The translations under genes and the position numbers were made by a program. The notes below the pieces were generated by a model. That model worked only from the letters and a program-made list of their open reading frames with translations. It was not told the origin of the DNA and did no database searches. This document shows, one piece after another, positions 1 through 10,067 of a DNA stretch of 64,000 bases (positions within the stretch are counted from its first letter, which is position 1; every line of letters begins with the position of its first letter). Source of the DNA: Pseudomonas viridiflava (GTDB lineage Bacteria; Pseudomonadota; Gammaproteobacteria; Pseudomonadales; Pseudomonadaceae). Where the stretch lies: assembly GCF_900601905.1 (NCBI RefSeq), contig NZ_UWFA01000380.1, positions 186,001 to 250,000 on the forward strand, written 5' to 3'.

Positions 1-1
1 G

Positions 2-3000
2 TTGACGCCCGACCTGCTTGATCACGTGCTGGAGCGTGCGCGGCAGGCTTACGCTCAAGCGTATCTGCGCCTTAGCCGCGAGGTGCACAGCACGCAGGCG
101 CTGATCGCCGACTCGATGATGATTCCGGCGCACGCCTCGCGTGCTGTCAGAGAGGGAGCATTGCGCCTGGCGGTTCACCTTCAGCGCAACGACCACAGGG
201 TCAGCGAGCAGGGTTTGCAGATGCTGGAACAGGCGCTGGATCGACCTGTCTACGCCTTGCGCCAGGTATTCGGCTTTCAGACGACCGAGGTGTTTGTTCC
301 CATGCTGGTCCATGACCGCAGCAAGCCGCCCATTGTCCTGACTAACACGCTGGTGCTGCAGCAGCCGTTGCACGGTGATGCCAGGCCATTACTGTGGTCG
401 GCGCTGCTGGGGCTGCGCGAGTTTGACAGCCTTGCCGAGCTGCAGCTGGACCTCAAAGCCCGGCTGGCTTATCCCGCGTCCAGAGAGCATTGGCTTGGCC
501 TGATCGACTACCCCGACCGGGACACGATACGGCGGGTTTTCCAGCGCGGCGTGCAGCCACAGGTGAGCATCAATCTGGCGCGCATCGAAGGCGATTTTCT
601 GGCTGCTCTGGATCTCGGGGAGCTGCAACGGCAATACCGGGCCCAGGCTGCCGTTTACCAGACCGCGGTCACCTGGAGAGTGAACGCCAGCCTGTTCGAG
701 AACATGCTGGCATCCACGGCCTCGGACGATAAGGCACGCGCCTTCATTGACCAGCAGTCTGTGCAGCTTGAATTGCACCTGTTGTCCGAGCACATTCCGC
801 CCTGGCTGAGCCGCGCATCCCTGGACGACCTGTGGCATTTCCGGCAACTGGTCGTACGCTTTGGCCAGCTCTACAGCGCCAGGAAGTCAGTGCCGCTGAT
901 CGCTACGCTGGATGAATACGCGACTGACCAGGTGCAGGAGCGCCTGTCGGCAGACTATCCGGACCAGCAACTGGACCCGCAGCTGATAGCCGTTACCCTG
1001 ACTCGCTACACCCCGACCCCTGGCGGAACGGGCGAGGTGCCTTCGTCGATCCCCGCTGCAACGGTGGTGATCAGTGAGTCACTGAGTAATTTCGCCATCA
1101 ACCGCTTTTCCCGCTACCCGGACGCCATCCTGAGTGTGGCGATGAACGATGGCACGCCGCTGCCGGAGGCGCTGGACGCGTCCTATGTAAGTGAGCTGGT
1201 TCGCGCCCTGGATGTCGGTGCAGGCTATGAGCGTTACCTGGCCGCAGCCTTTGATGAAAAGGGCCCGGATCATGCCGCTCGTCTCAGTCAGTTCATCGAG
1301 CAGGCGCCGTATGCCCTGTTGCTGATGGCTTTTCGGTTAAAGCTGCAGGGCAAGCTGAGCAACACCGGCTACGATTTCATCGACACTATTCTGCGCATGC
1401 CGGACGGCCTGGCTCGCTTGCCCCTCAAAGGGCAGAGCGTCTGTTTCAGCCCGTTAAGGCTGATTGCCGGGAATGGCTCGGCCGCCGGGTTTGTTCGCGC
1501 GGTGTATCTGATCACACCCGCAGACCAGAGCCAGGGGCCGTGGATTCTACATGCGCCCGCCGAAGAGGATTTTCTGTTCAAGGAGTACGCCGGGCAAAGC
1601 GCATTTCTCGACGACTTGAAGACCTCCAGTGAACTGCAGGCGATGCTCAACATCCGCCTGGATCCGGCGTTGCAGCTGGTCTACACCTGGGCAGGCACGG
1701 TGCAACCGGCCCTGACCTGGGGGTCGGGCGGGCTGGTGGATTTGTCGGGCTACCGATTGGAACAGGCTCAACTGGTCGTCGAGCCGATGCAGGGCAACGT
1801 CCTGCACAGCCTGTTTCGAGCCACCGAGCAGGTGATGCTCATCAATGCCCGGCGGCGCAGCGTCAGCACGGCGCAAGACGACAGCGCGCAGAATCGCTTT
1901 CTGGTGGGGCTGGGCGTTGAGCAGGCACTGATGTTCTTGCCTGGCAGAATGGGGGGGCTGATCGGTTTACTGCAGGCTCGGGATTTATTGAACGCCTCAC
2001 TGGCATCGGCGAGTGAAAAAAACTGGGGTGAAGCCACCGCCGAGTTCACAGCCGCCCTGGCATTGCTGATTGCATCGCATCAGCAGCGCGAAGAAGCCGA
2101 TGTGCGAGAGTCCAAAGAGACGTTGGATGACGATGAAGCACCGTCCACGCACTGGCATGACCCGCTGTTGCAAGGGGACCCGACCGCAAGCCTGCTGCCG
2201 TTCGAATCCCATGATGTCTCTCTGCGCAGCCTGCAGCACGACGAAATCCTCAATGTCTTTCAAGATCCAATCACGCTCAAGCAATACACAGCGGTGCTTG
2301 GCAAGGTGTATCAGGTCAGGAGCGGAAACGACGGTTGGTGCGTGGTCAGGAATGACGACCAAGGCCCGTTGATCAAACGTGACGCCGACAACCACTGGAC
2401 ACTCGACACTGATATTGGCGAGCGGCGCGGGGGAGCGGCGCTTACCAGCATGCGTACCGGCGCCACCAACCGCCACGTCGAGGACGTATTCGAGGTGCAA
2501 GCCAGCGGCATGGCTGAAATCGAAAGCAGATTCCCGCAAAAGGCCATTCACATTCGCCAGGCTCACGCCCAGGCCAGGCTGTACCTGGAAAATGCCCTGT
2601 ACAACCTGACGTTGACCAGACCGCAAAGTGAGTTCGATCCGCGCACCGTACAGATCCTCAAGGACTTTTTCGGGGTGCCGGCGCTGGGCAATATTTCCGT
2701 GCTGCCGATCAAGCAAGCCCTGGCCGACATCTACCTGCACCTGGTAGACCCGTCGCTATCACCGTATTCCTCCACACGCTACGTGGCCGGTACCAACAAA
2801 CACGGTTACGAGCACACTAACGCCTTCATCTTTGCCAAGGACCCTCAACAGCGGATCTTTCTCACTGAGCGCTTCTTTTCACGGCCGCCTTTCGTGCGCC
2901 TCAAACCGCTGCATATCAAACAAGGCAGCTTCAATCCGGGTACGCACTACCGGGCAACGACGCTGATCCACGAGATTTCGCACATTGCCAACGTGACGCA

Positions 3001-3355
3001 CGATATCGCCTATCTGAACGCCAACCTGCCGTTTCTCGACCTCATTGATGACACGGGCACTTACCGTGCGCGCATGAAGCTGGACTATGAAAAATCCCAG
3101 AACAACCTGTCGCACCTGGCCTCGCGTGAAGAGCTGTTCAGGGTCGAGGAAGACGGCTGGCGAGATTTTCAGGAATCAGACGGGGCAATCAAAAATGCCA
3201 TTCTGGATCTCACCGGTGCCATGAGCCTGGAGTCCGCTCGGGATAAGTTCATCCACGAACCGCGGATCAGGGCCAGGGTGATGTTGAGTAATGCCGATTC
3301 GGTGGCGCTGCTGGCAACCCTGCTGGGGCGCGAGCTGTTTATCACGCAGGGGTAA
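2..3355 (+). CDS. Giant toxin-like protein, C-terminal part with HExxH putative zinc metallopeptidase (5' end outside window)
   Basis: At least 1117 residues are open from the window edge, so the true start probably lies upstream. The long helical, low-similarity body resembles the large DUF6543 / dermonecrotic-toxin-like proteins common in Pseudomonas (family recall, not searched). Near the C-terminus the sequence LIHEISHIANVTHD carries an HExxH motif (H990, E991, H994 counted from base 2), the usual zinc-binding and catalytic signature of metallopeptidases. A short hydrophobic stretch near residues 650-680 (VEQALMFLPGRMGGLIGLL) could be a membrane-active segment. No signal peptide can be judged because the N-terminus is missing. 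The next gene is convergent and metabolic, so no immunity gene follows. That it is a secreted toxin is inference; the HExxH motif is directly visible. Confidence 0.7.
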   Translation: MTPDLLDHVLERARQAYAQAYLRLSREVHSTQALIADSMMIPAHASRAVREGALRLAVHLQRNDHRVSEQGLQMLEQALDRPVYALRQVFGFQTTEVFVPMLVHDRSKPPIVLTNTLVLQQPLHGDARPLLWSALLGLREFDSLAELQLDLKARLAYPASREHWLGLIDYPDRDTIRRVFQRGVQPQVSINLARIEGDFLAALDLGELQRQYRAQAAVYQTAVTWRVNASLFENMLASTASDDKARAFIDQQSVQLELHLLSEHIPPWLSRASLDDLWHFRQLVVRFGQLYSARKSVPLIATLDEYATDQVQERLSADYPDQQLDPQLIAVTLTRYTPTPGGTGEVPSSIPAATVVISESLSNFAINRFSRYPDAILSVAMNDGTPLPEALDASYVSELVRALDVGAGYERYLAAAFDEKGPDHAARLSQFIEQAPYALLLMAFRLKLQGKLSNTGYDFIDTILRMPDGLARLPLKGQSVCFSPLRLIAGNGSAAGFVRAVYLITPADQSQGPWILHAPAEEDFLFKEYAGQSAFLDDLKTSSELQAMLNIRLDPALQLVYTWAGTVQPALTWGSGGLVDLSGYRLEQAQLVVEPMQGNVLHSLFRATEQVMLINARRRSVSTAQDDSAQNRFLVGLGVEQALMFLPGRMGGLIGLLQARDLLNASLASASEKNWGEATAEFTAALALLIASHQQREEADVRESKETLDDDEAPSTHWHDPLLQGDPTASLLPFESHDVSLRSLQHDEILNVFQDPITLKQYTAVLGKVYQVRSGNDGWCVVRNDDQGPLIKRDADNHWTLDTDIGERRGGAALTSMRTGATNRHVEDVFEVQASGMAEIESRFPQKAIHIRQAHAQARLYLENALYNLTLTRPQSEFDPRTVQILKDFFGVPALGNISVLPIKQALADIYLHLVDPSLSPYSSTRYVAGTNKHGYEHTNAFIFAKDPQQRIFLTERFFSRPPFVRLKPLHIKQGSFNPGTHYRATTLIHEISHIANVTHDIAYLNANLPFLDLIDDTGTYRARMKLDYEKSQNNLSHLASREELFRVEEDGWRDFQESDGAIKNAILDLTGAMSLESARDKFIHEPRIRARVMLSNADSVALLATLLGRELFITQG

Positions 3356-3387
3356 TGCGCCCCGGGCCTGGCGCCCGGGGGCGTTAT

Positions 3388-4539
3388 TCAAGCCAGGTAG
3401 TGCTTGAGCTCCCGGGCAATCAGCAGACGCTGGATTTCGCTGGAGCCCTCGTAGATCTGGGTGATGCGCGCGTCGCGGTAGTAGCGCTCCACCGGGTAAT
3501 CCTCCAGGTAGCCATAGCCGCCATGTATCTGGATCGCACTGGAACACACCGATTCGGCCATTTCCGAGGCGAACAGCTTGGCCTGCGAGGCTTCTGACAG
3601 GCATGGCAGACCTGCACTGCGCAGCCGCGCCGCGTGCAGAATCAACAGGCGAGTGGCGTTGATGCGGGTGTGCATGTCGGCCAGCAGGTTGGAGATGCTC
3701 TGGTGCTCGATGATCGGCTTGTCGAACTGCACCCGCTCGCGGGCATACACCAGCGCTGCTTCAAAAGCGGCGCGGGCGATGCCCAGAGCCTGGGCGGCAA
3801 TGCCGATGCGCCCACCTTCCAGGTTGGAGAGGGCGATGGCCAGTCCTCTTCCGCGTTCGCCCAGCAAGTTGGCTGCCGGGATGCGGCAGTTGTTGAGGGT
3901 GACTGCGCAGGTGTCCGAGGCGCGAATGCCCATTTTGTGCTCGGAGCGGTCCACCACAAAACCGGGGTTGTCGGTGGGCACCAGAAACGCTGACAAGCCT
4001 TTTTTGCCCAGTTCGGGGTCTGTGACGGCAAAGACAATCGCCAACTGCGCACGCTTGCCGTTGCTGACGAACTGCTTGGCGCCATTGATGATCCACTCAC
4101 CCTCGTGCAACTCGGCACGGGTGCGCAGGTTATGGGCTTCGGAACCGGCGTGGGGTTCGGTCAGGCAAAAGCAGCCAATCGCCCGACCACTGGCCAGTTC
4201 TGCCAGCCAGGTGTGCTTCTGCGCCTGGCTGCCGTAATTGAGGATCGGTCCGCAACCCACTGAGCTGTGCACGCTCATCAGGGTCCCGGTGGCAGCATCG
4301 CCTGCGGAAATTTCTTCCACCGCCAACGCGTAAGCCACGTAATCAATATAGGTGCCGCCCCATTCTTCAGGGACGATCATGCCCAGCAGGCCCAGGTCGC
4401 CCATCTTGCTGACCAGTGCGTCGTCGATCCAGCCGGCTTTTTCCCAGGCCTGGGCGTGAGGCGCAATTTCGTTGCGGGCGAAATCGCGCGCCATGTCGCG
4501 GATCATCACCTGTTCTTCGCTCAGTTCAATGTCGTGCAT
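3388..4539 (-). CDS. Acyl-CoA dehydrogenase, probably isobutyryl-CoA dehydrogenase
   Basis: This 383-residue protein has the full acyl-CoA dehydrogenase fold: N-terminal helical domain ([20 protein letters not shown]), the flavin/substrate motif [13 protein letters not shown] in the beta domain, and the C-terminal [20 protein letters not shown] and [10 protein letters not shown] segments, where the glutamate of YEG is the expected catalytic base. It starts only 3 nt after the stop of a 3-hydroxyisobutyryl-CoA hydrolase gene, so both are in one transcript. That pairing points to valine breakdown, with isobutyryl-CoA to methacrylyl-CoA as the likely step. Substrate is inferred from context; a short/branched-chain paralogue is the alternative. 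Confidence 0.9.
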   Translation of the reverse strand: MHDIELSEEQVMIRDMARDFARNEIAPHAQAWEKAGWIDDALVSKMGDLGLLGMIVPEEWGGTYIDYVAYALAVEEISAGDAATGTLMSVHSSVGCGPILNYGSQAQKHTWLAELASGRAIGCFCLTEPHAGSEAHNLRTRAELHEGEWIINGAKQFVSNGKRAQLAIVFAVTDPELGKKGLSAFLVPTDNPGFVVDRSEHKMGIRASDTCAVTLNNCRIPAANLLGERGRGLAIALSNLEGGRIGIAAQALGIARAAFEAALVYARERVQFDKPIIEHQSISNLLADMHTRINATRLLILHAARLRSAGLPCLSEASQAKLFASEMAESVCSSAIQIHGGYGYLEDYPVERYYRDARITQIYEGSSEIQRLLIARELKHYLA

Positions 4540-4542
4540 GAG

Positions 4543-5631
4543 TCACTCTCCATGGCCGCTGAAAAAACTCCGCACCTGTGTGGCGCTCAAGGCTTGCACG
4601 CTGGGCGGATTCCATTGCGGCTTCTTGTCTTTATCAATGATCAAGGCGCGCACGCCTTCGATGAGGTCGCCGCGTTCGAACCACTGGCGATCCAGATGCA
4701 ACTCCAGGGCAAAGCAGTCTTCCAGGCTCAGGTGCCGACCGCAGCGCAGCAGTTCCAGGGTGACGGCCATGGCCAGCGGCGAGCGGCTTTCCATCAACGC
4801 TGCGGTGGCCAGCGCCCAGCCGTGGCTGTCGTTAACCGTCACCTCGCGCAGTTGTTCGATGATGCTGGCGATATCCGGCAGGTCAAAGAAATGGTCGATG
4901 GCGGGGCGCAGTTTTTCCAGCGGCGGGTCGGGAAGATGCTGGCTGGCGATTTTCGCCAATGCGCCCTGCAGGTCCTTGAGCGGATGATTGCGCCATTGCA
5001 GACGGTCCAGTCGCCGATCCAGTTCGGCCAGCGCATCGCTGCGCAGGTACCAATCAGCGAGGCCGCAGTACAGCGCATCCGCCGCGTTGATCTGGACCCC
5101 GGTCACGCCGAGATAGATGCCCAGCTCGCCGGGGATGCGCGGCAGAAAGTAGCTGCCGCCGACATCGGGGAAATAGCCGATGGCGACTTCCGGCATGCCC
5201 AGAAGGCTGCGCTCGGTGACCAGCCGCAAGTCCGCGCCTTGCACCAGGCCCATGCCACCGCCCAGTACAAAGCCGTCCATCAGCGCCAGCACGGGTTTGC
5301 GGTAGCGGTGAACTGTCAGGTCCAGGGCATATTCTTCGACGAAGAACTCCTGATGCAGGGTCTGGCCCGTCTGGTAACTGTCGTACAGCGAACGAATGTC
5401 ACCGCCCGCGCAAAAGGCTTTGTCCCCGGCGCCGCGTAGCACCACGGCATACACCGTCTCGTCGAGGGCCCAGGCATCCAGTTGCGTCTGCAGGCTGCGC
5501 ACCATGCCCAGATCAATGGAGTTGTGACCGTTGGGGCGGTTGAGGGTCAGATGACCGATATGATTGCGCACCTCGGCCAGAACGCTGCTGGCGACCGGTT
5601 GCGGGTGGGCAGGTAAAGCAGATGCGGTCAT
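4543..5631 (-). CDS. 3-hydroxyisobutyryl-CoA hydrolase (crotonase family)
   Basis: A 362-residue crotonase-fold protein. The segments GDKAFCAGGDIRSLYD (oxyanion hole), GFVLGGGMGLVQGADLR and MPEVAIGYFPDVGGSYFL are typical of HIBCH-type hydrolases; the glutamate in MPE and the aspartate in PDVGG are the expected catalytic residues, and the long C-terminal half after residue 200 distinguishes it from ordinary enoyl-CoA hydratases. It would release CoA from 3-hydroxyisobutyryl-CoA in valine catabolism. The dehydrogenase gene follows after 3 nt. Many databases label such proteins simply enoyl-CoA hydratase/isomerase. The start at 5631 lies behind about 220 nt of upstream non-coding DNA. Confidence 0.88.
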   Translation of the reverse strand: MTASALPAHPQPVASSVLAEVRNHIGHLTLNRPNGHNSIDLGMVRSLQTQLDAWALDETVYAVVLRGAGDKAFCAGGDIRSLYDSYQTGQTLHQEFFVEEYALDLTVHRYRKPVLALMDGFVLGGGMGLVQGADLRLVTERSLLGMPEVAIGYFPDVGGSYFLPRIPGELGIYLGVTGVQINAADALYCGLADWYLRSDALAELDRRLDRLQWRNHPLKDLQGALAKIASQHLPDPPLEKLRPAIDHFFDLPDIASIIEQLREVTVNDSHGWALATAALMESRSPLAMAVTLELLRCGRHLSLEDCFALELHLDRQWFERGDLIEGVRALIIDKDKKPQWNPPSVQALSATQVRSFFSGHGE

Positions 5632-5749
5632 TACAAACTCCCTGTTCGTTTTTGTTTTCGAGTGTTGCGTGAAATGACGTTGTGGATCCTATCAGTGCAA
5701 ATTTGCCCCTGACAACTGGCAAAGTTGCAGCGTGCAAGGGCATTCATAC

Positions 5750-5840
5750 CGGGGGACCAGCGTTAGCCGCGAAGGCAAAGTTTCAGTCGATGGCAGGTAT
5801 TGGCTGCACAGGTCTGTTCCCGGCTAAAGCCGGTCCCACA
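5750..5840. repeat. REP doublet, GGACCGGCTTTAGCCGG family (degenerate left arm)
   Basis: Two inverted copies of the palindrome frame a spacer of about 45 nt. The right copy ends CGGCTAAAGCCGGTCCCAC; the left copy is decayed. The same unit recurs at 12559, 32311 and 39858. Confidence 0.75.
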
Positions 5841-5854
5841 AGCAGCTCCCGCGA

Positions 5855-7048
5855 CTATTCACCCTGAGGATCCGGCGGCACCTCACCGTCCTGGCTGGTG
5901 TCAATGCTGACCACCACTGACATGCCGGGCCTCAAGCGCTCGGCCAGCGGTTGACCGGGCTCGACGATAATCCGCACGGGGACGCGCTGGGCGATTTTCA
6001 CGAAGTTGCCGGTGGCGTTGTCGGCAGGCAGCAGGCTGAACTCCGAACCGGTCGCAGGGGAGATGCGCTGCACCCGGCCGTGCATTTTTTCATGGCCCAG
6101 CGCATCCACGGTGAAGGTCACCGGTTGCCCCAGGCGCACGTGGGTCATCTGGGTTTCTTTCAGGTTGGCGATCACCCACAGACGATGCGGCACCAGGGCC
6201 ATCAATTGAGCCCCGGAGTTGACGTAAGCGCCCAGACGCACGCCAATCTGCCCCAGCTGGCCGTCCCGAGGGGCGAGAATGCGGGTGTTGGTCAGGTCGA
6301 TCCTGGCCAGTTCGATGGCCGCTTCGGCATTGGCGACCGAGGCCTCCAGCGAGCCGCGATTGACGATGACGCTTTGCAGGTCTTCCCGGGAAATATCCAG
6401 CGCCGCACGTGCCTCAGCCACTGCGGCGCTAGCTTGGGCGTCAGCTGCGCGGGTCACGTCCAGTTCGCTTCTGGACACCGAACCATCGGTCACCAGTGCC
6501 TGATTACGGCGCAGATCAGCGGCCGCCTTGCGACTCTGGGCAATGCTGTTGTCCAGCGCCGCCTTGCGTTGCGCGATGGTCGCTTCGGCGCTGCGCCGTT
6601 GTTGCAGGTTGTTGGCCAGCGCCGCTTTCTGAATGCCCAGTTGCGCCAGTGACTGATCCAGGCGTTGACGATAAATGCGGTCATCCAGACGCACCAGCAA
6701 GTCGCCAGCCTTGACGAACTGGAAGTCCTGCACCGGCACTTCAAAGACATAGCCGCTCAGCTGCGGGCCGATGATTGTGGTCTGACCGCGAACCAGCGCA
6801 TTTTCAGTGCTTTCGATGGGGCTGGTGAACGGAAATAACTGCCAGGCGTACAGCACGATGAGGACCCCGGCCAGGGCCACGCTGGCGAAAATCAGCGAAG
6901 AAATCAGCCGTGCACGGCTCGAACGCGGCTGGCTGCTGACGGGCATCGCGGCCGGGGCTGGCGGCGGGCCGGATGAGCCCGGCTGGCCTGGCGCGGAGGT
7001 TGCGCTGTTGCTGTCGGGCGTGGCGGGGGGCGTGGTCGGTTGGTTCAT
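5855..7048 (-). CDS. HlyD/EmrA-type membrane fusion protein of a multidrug efflux pump
   Basis: A 397-residue periplasmic adaptor. A proline/serine-rich cytoplasmic tail (1-45) is followed by one membrane helix (about 48-70), a lipoyl half-motif (GPQLSGYVFEVPVQDFQFVKAG), a long alpha-hairpin of about 110 residues and the second lipoyl/beta-barrel part (ILAPRDGQLGQIGVRLGAYV). Its start overlaps the stop of the upstream MFS gene by 4 nt (ATGA), indicating translational coupling. It would link the inner-membrane transporter to an outer-membrane channel. No outer-membrane factor lies in this operon; the NodT gene at 16656 belongs to another operon. Substrate unknown. Confidence 0.9.
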   Translation of the reverse strand: MNQPTTPPATPDSNSATSAPGQPGSSGPPPAPAAMPVSSQPRSSRARLISSLIFASVALAGVLIVLYAWQLFPFTSPIESTENALVRGQTTIIGPQLSGYVFEVPVQDFQFVKAGDLLVRLDDRIYRQRLDQSLAQLGIQKAALANNLQQRRSAEATIAQRKAALDNSIAQSRKAAADLRRNQALVTDGSVSRSELDVTRAADAQASAAVAEARAALDISREDLQSVIVNRGSLEASVANAEAAIELARIDLTNTRILAPRDGQLGQIGVRLGAYVNSGAQLMALVPHRLWVIANLKETQMTHVRLGQPVTFTVDALGHEKMHGRVQRISPATGSEFSLLPADNATGNFVKIAQRVPVRIIVEPGQPLAERLRPGMSVVVSIDTSQDGEVPPDPQGE

Positions 7049-8736
7049 GAAGATTGAGCGCCGCTTGAAGTTGCAGAAAGGGTGACGGTATTCGATTTCA
7101 CCGGTGCAGGGGTAAAGGCTGCCAGCGGTTTGGTGGTCATTTTCAGCCAGGTGACACGTAACGAAATCCAGACCATGGTCAGTACGGCGACCAGTGCGAT
7201 CAGCATGAACACATCGTTGTAGGCCAGAATGTTGGCTTCCCGGGTGGCCAGGGCTGCAAGGCTGCGAATGCCCTGGGTGGTCCGCGCTGACGGATCGGCG
7301 ATGGCCGAAGCGTAGCTGGCACCGGAGCTTTGCAGGCGAGCCTGAACCTGGGGGTTGATCAGGCTCAGGTGTTCGACCAGCACGCTGGAGTGGAATTTCT
7401 CGCGCACGATCTGAAAAGTGCCGAACACCGCCGAGCCGATCAGCCCGCCGAGGTTTTGCGTGATACCGAACAGCACCGAGAAACTGACCATGTTGCGCGG
7501 GTTGCTGATCACGCTGCTAATGCCCATTACCAGTGTCGGGCCGAGGAAAAACGTACCGCCGAAGGCCAGCAGAAACTGGCTCAGGTACATGTTCGATTGC
7601 CGGGTCAGGTTGGTCGAGCCGCTGTCCATCCAGGCTCCAATGGCAATCATCGCCAGAGAGATCAGCAGGGGCTTGATCAAGTGCTGCGGGTGAATGGTCC
7701 AGGCGCTGACCGCCAGCCCGGCGATGCTGCCCAGCAGCATCACTGCGTACAGGGTATGCAGTTGCTCGGAACCCATGTTCAGGGTTTGCAGGAAACCCAC
7801 CGCACCGATGGATTGCTCTGACAGCACGACACGAAACAGAATCACCGCCAGGCCCAGGCGCAAAATCGTGCCACTGCCCAGCCAGCGAGTGATCAGCAAC
7901 GGGTTGCTGCGATTGTGCTCAATCGCCAGTCCCGCACAGATCAGCGCGATGGAGGCGGCCGAAGCCAGGCCGATCCAGGGCTCTTCCAGCCACCACTCGA
8001 TACGCCCCAGTGACAGCACCGCGCAGAGCAGGGCGAAGCCGATGGAAAGCAGGCCGAAGGTCAGGAAGTCGAGTTTCTCGAACGCCTTGAAGCGATCCCC
8101 CGGTGGCAGCTTGAGCAGCAAGACGCAGCCCAGCGACAGCAAGGCCATGCCCAGCTCGAACAGGTACAGGCCGCGCCATTCGGCGATCTGCAGCAAGTCT
8201 TCGGACACCAGCCGCGCCATGGGGATCGCCAGTTGCGCCGTGCCCAGGCCCAGCACCAGGGCTTTCAAGCGCCATTTCTGCGGGAAGGCCTGAATCATGT
8301 AATACAGGCCCAGCGTCGACAGCGCGGCGCCCACCATGCCATGCGCCGCCCGCACGGCGATGGCCGAGTTCAGGTCATTGACGAACAGATGGGCAAAGGT
8401 CACCAGCGCATACAGCACCAGAAACAGCTCGGTGAAGGTGCGCAAACCGAACTGCTGACGGAATTTCACCAGCACCAGGTTCATCGATACGTTGGTCATC
8501 ACGTAGGCCGTGGGCAGCCAGGCGATTTCCGCCGTGGTGGCTGACAGTGAGCCCTGCAGGTAAGGCAGGTTCGCCACTACCAACGCATTGCCCAGGCCGC
8601 CGGTCAGCGCCACGATCACCCCGACAAGGGCAAACGCCCAGCGCTTGCCGGTGGAGTGCAATGGCGTCGAGGGCGAGCCGGGCATGGTCGGCTTTTCGTG
8701 GGGGGCCCATTCGCGGGTGGGGTATTGACGGCTCAT
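7045..8736 (-). CDS. MFS transporter, DHA2 (EmrB-like) family
   Basis: About 563 residues with the 14-helix layout of DHA2 drug/proton antiporters; motifs include LTGGLGNALVVANLPYLQGSL in helix 1 and LPTAYVMTNVSMNLVLVKFRQQFG. The frame is open further upstream (to 8793), but the start at 8736 (MSRQYPTREW) fits the family better, because the extra residues have no family resemblance and lead into the REP element. It is coupled by a 4-nt overlap to the HlyD gene, forming an EmrAB-type pair. Substrate and regulator are not evident; no regulatory gene adjoins. Confidence 0.88.
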   Translation of the reverse strand: MSRQYPTREWAPHEKPTMPGSPSTPLHSTGKRWAFALVGVIVALTGGLGNALVVANLPYLQGSLSATTAEIAWLPTAYVMTNVSMNLVLVKFRQQFGLRTFTELFLVLYALVTFAHLFVNDLNSAIAVRAAHGMVGAALSTLGLYYMIQAFPQKWRLKALVLGLGTAQLAIPMARLVSEDLLQIAEWRGLYLFELGMALLSLGCVLLLKLPPGDRFKAFEKLDFLTFGLLSIGFALLCAVLSLGRIEWWLEEPWIGLASAASIALICAGLAIEHNRSNPLLITRWLGSGTILRLGLAVILFRVVLSEQSIGAVGFLQTLNMGSEQLHTLYAVMLLGSIAGLAVSAWTIHPQHLIKPLLISLAMIAIGAWMDSGSTNLTRQSNMYLSQFLLAFGGTFFLGPTLVMGISSVISNPRNMVSFSVLFGITQNLGGLIGSAVFGTFQIVREKFHSSVLVEHLSLINPQVQARLQSSGASYASAIADPSARTTQGIRSLAALATREANILAYNDVFMLIALVAVLTMVWISLRVTWLKMTTKPLAAFTPAPVKSNTVTLSATSSGAQSS

Positions 8737-8781
8737 GAATGGGACCTGAAGGGCGATGCGACTGTATTGGCTGACGATAGC

Positions 8782-8879
8782 GTGTGGGAGCAAGCTTGCT
8801 TGCGAAGGCGCCCTGCAGGGCGCAAAACATGTTGCTGGTGTGCCGGCTTCTTCGCAAGCAAGCCCGCTCGCTCACACAC
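8782..8879. repeat. REP doublet, GGGAGC(A/G)AGCTTGCTTGCGAA family
   Basis: Inverted arms GTGTGGGAGCAAGCTTGCTT and its imperfect complement flank about 45 nt. Located between the MFS start and the XdhC stop. Related copies lie at 16583, 22942, 25984, 27543, 29892 and 35149. Confidence 0.85.
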
Positions 8880-8891
8880 CTCAGGGAATAC

Positions 8892-10067
8892 TTACATTCC
8901 TGTCTTCAGCAAGCCCGGCTCACCGGGCATGATCACGTCCGCCGCATGAATACTCGCCTGGCGATGCCTGAGCATGCCGCCCTGGCGTTGATTAAGCACG
9001 GCATTGATTTCGGCAAGGATCGACAGCGCCACGCATTGTGGCGTGTCGCCACCCAGATCCAGGCCCACCGGGTAATGCAGGCGGGTAAAGGCCGGAGCCT
9101 GGCGCGAGGTGTCGCTGATTTCGTCCAGCAGCCGTTCGGTTCGGCTGCGCGGTCCCAACTGGCCGATATAGCGCGGCTTGAGCGCCAGCACCTGACCCAG
9201 CCAGTGGCGATCCTGGCTCAGGCTGTGCGTCATGACCACCACGGCGGCGTCTTCGATCAGCGCCTGCATGCCAGCGAACGGCTGCAACGGCAGGGCATGC
9301 ACTTGATCGGCGTCGGGGAAGCGTTCCGGGCGGGCGAAATGGCTGCGCGAGTCGATCACCGTGGTGTGCCAGCCCTGCAGGCGCGCCATACTGACCAGCG
9401 GCACGGCGTCATGCCCGGCACCGAAAATCACCAGCCGTCTGGGCGCGGGGATGTATTCAAGCAGCACTTGAGCCGATCCGTTGCCGACCGGGTAGTGGTG
9501 AATCGCTGACTTGCCAGCGTCGAGCACGGTTTGCAGATCCCGGGCGATTTGCTGGCCCAGTGCCCGGTCCCGCAGCTGTACTTCAATCTCCCCGTCGGCT
9601 GTGATCGCCAGGCGCTCCCCCACGGCGACTGAGTGTTCAGGATCGGAAACTATCACCGTCGCCAACGCAGCATGGCGTGAAGTGGCCTGCACTTGCCGCA
9701 GCACGCTGACGGCCAGCGATGGCGCCCGTACGCTGACCCGTTCGAACAGGATATGCACCGTGCCGTTGCAGCCCAGTCCAAAGCTGAGTTCTGCGTCTTC
9801 CAGCTCGTCGTCATCCTCACCGGTGCTGTAGGTGCGCAGCACCGGATTGCCAGCAGCGGTCAGCCACCAGGCTTTCTTGCTGACATCGCTTTCCAGGCAA
9901 CCACCGCTGACCGTACCCGTGGCGCTGCCGATGTGCGGGATCACCATGCGCGCGCCCGGGCGGCGGTAGGCCGAACCTTCGACCTTGACCACACTGGCGA
10001 TTACCGCGTCCTGCCCATCGACCTGGGCCTCGGACAAGGCATCGAGCAGCCGGGATAGATCATTCAT
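8892..10067 (-). CDS. XdhC/CoxI family protein
   Basis: About 391 residues from the start at 10067 (MNDLSRLL); a longer in-frame start at 10094 exists but is less likely. The N-terminal XdhC/CoxI domain contains SAYRRPGARMV, GTVSGGCLE and FGLGCNGTVHILFER; the C-terminal Rossmann domain begins LVIFGAGHDAVPLV and has LGPRSRTERLL. XdhC-family proteins insert or sulfurate molybdenum cofactor in xanthine-dehydrogenase-like enzymes. No such enzyme lies beside it, so it may serve a client elsewhere. The final residues (VIMPGEPGLLKTGM) run to within about 10 nt of the REP element. Confidence 0.85.
   Translation of the reverse strand: MNDLSRLLDALSEAQVDGQDAVIASVVKVEGSAYRRPGARMVIPHIGSATGTVSGGCLESDVSKKAWWLTAAGNPVLRTYSTGEDDDELEDAELSFGLGCNGTVHILFERVSVRAPSLAVSVLRQVQATSRHAALATVIVSDPEHSVAVGERLAITADGEIEVQLRDRALGQQIARDLQTVLDAGKSAIHHYPVGNGSAQVLLEYIPAPRRLVIFGAGHDAVPLVSMARLQGWHTTVIDSRSHFARPERFPDADQVHALPLQPFAGMQALIEDAAVVVMTHSLSQDRHWLGQVLALKPRYIGQLGPRSRTERLLDEISDTSRQAPAFTRLHYPVGLDLGGDTPQCVALSILAEINAVLNQRQGGMLRHRQASIHAADVIMPGEPGLLKTGM

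Noticed and set aside
4267..5439. 390-codon plus-strand frame opposite the valine-catabolism genes
   Set aside because: Antisense shadow of two clear enzyme genes; no family features.
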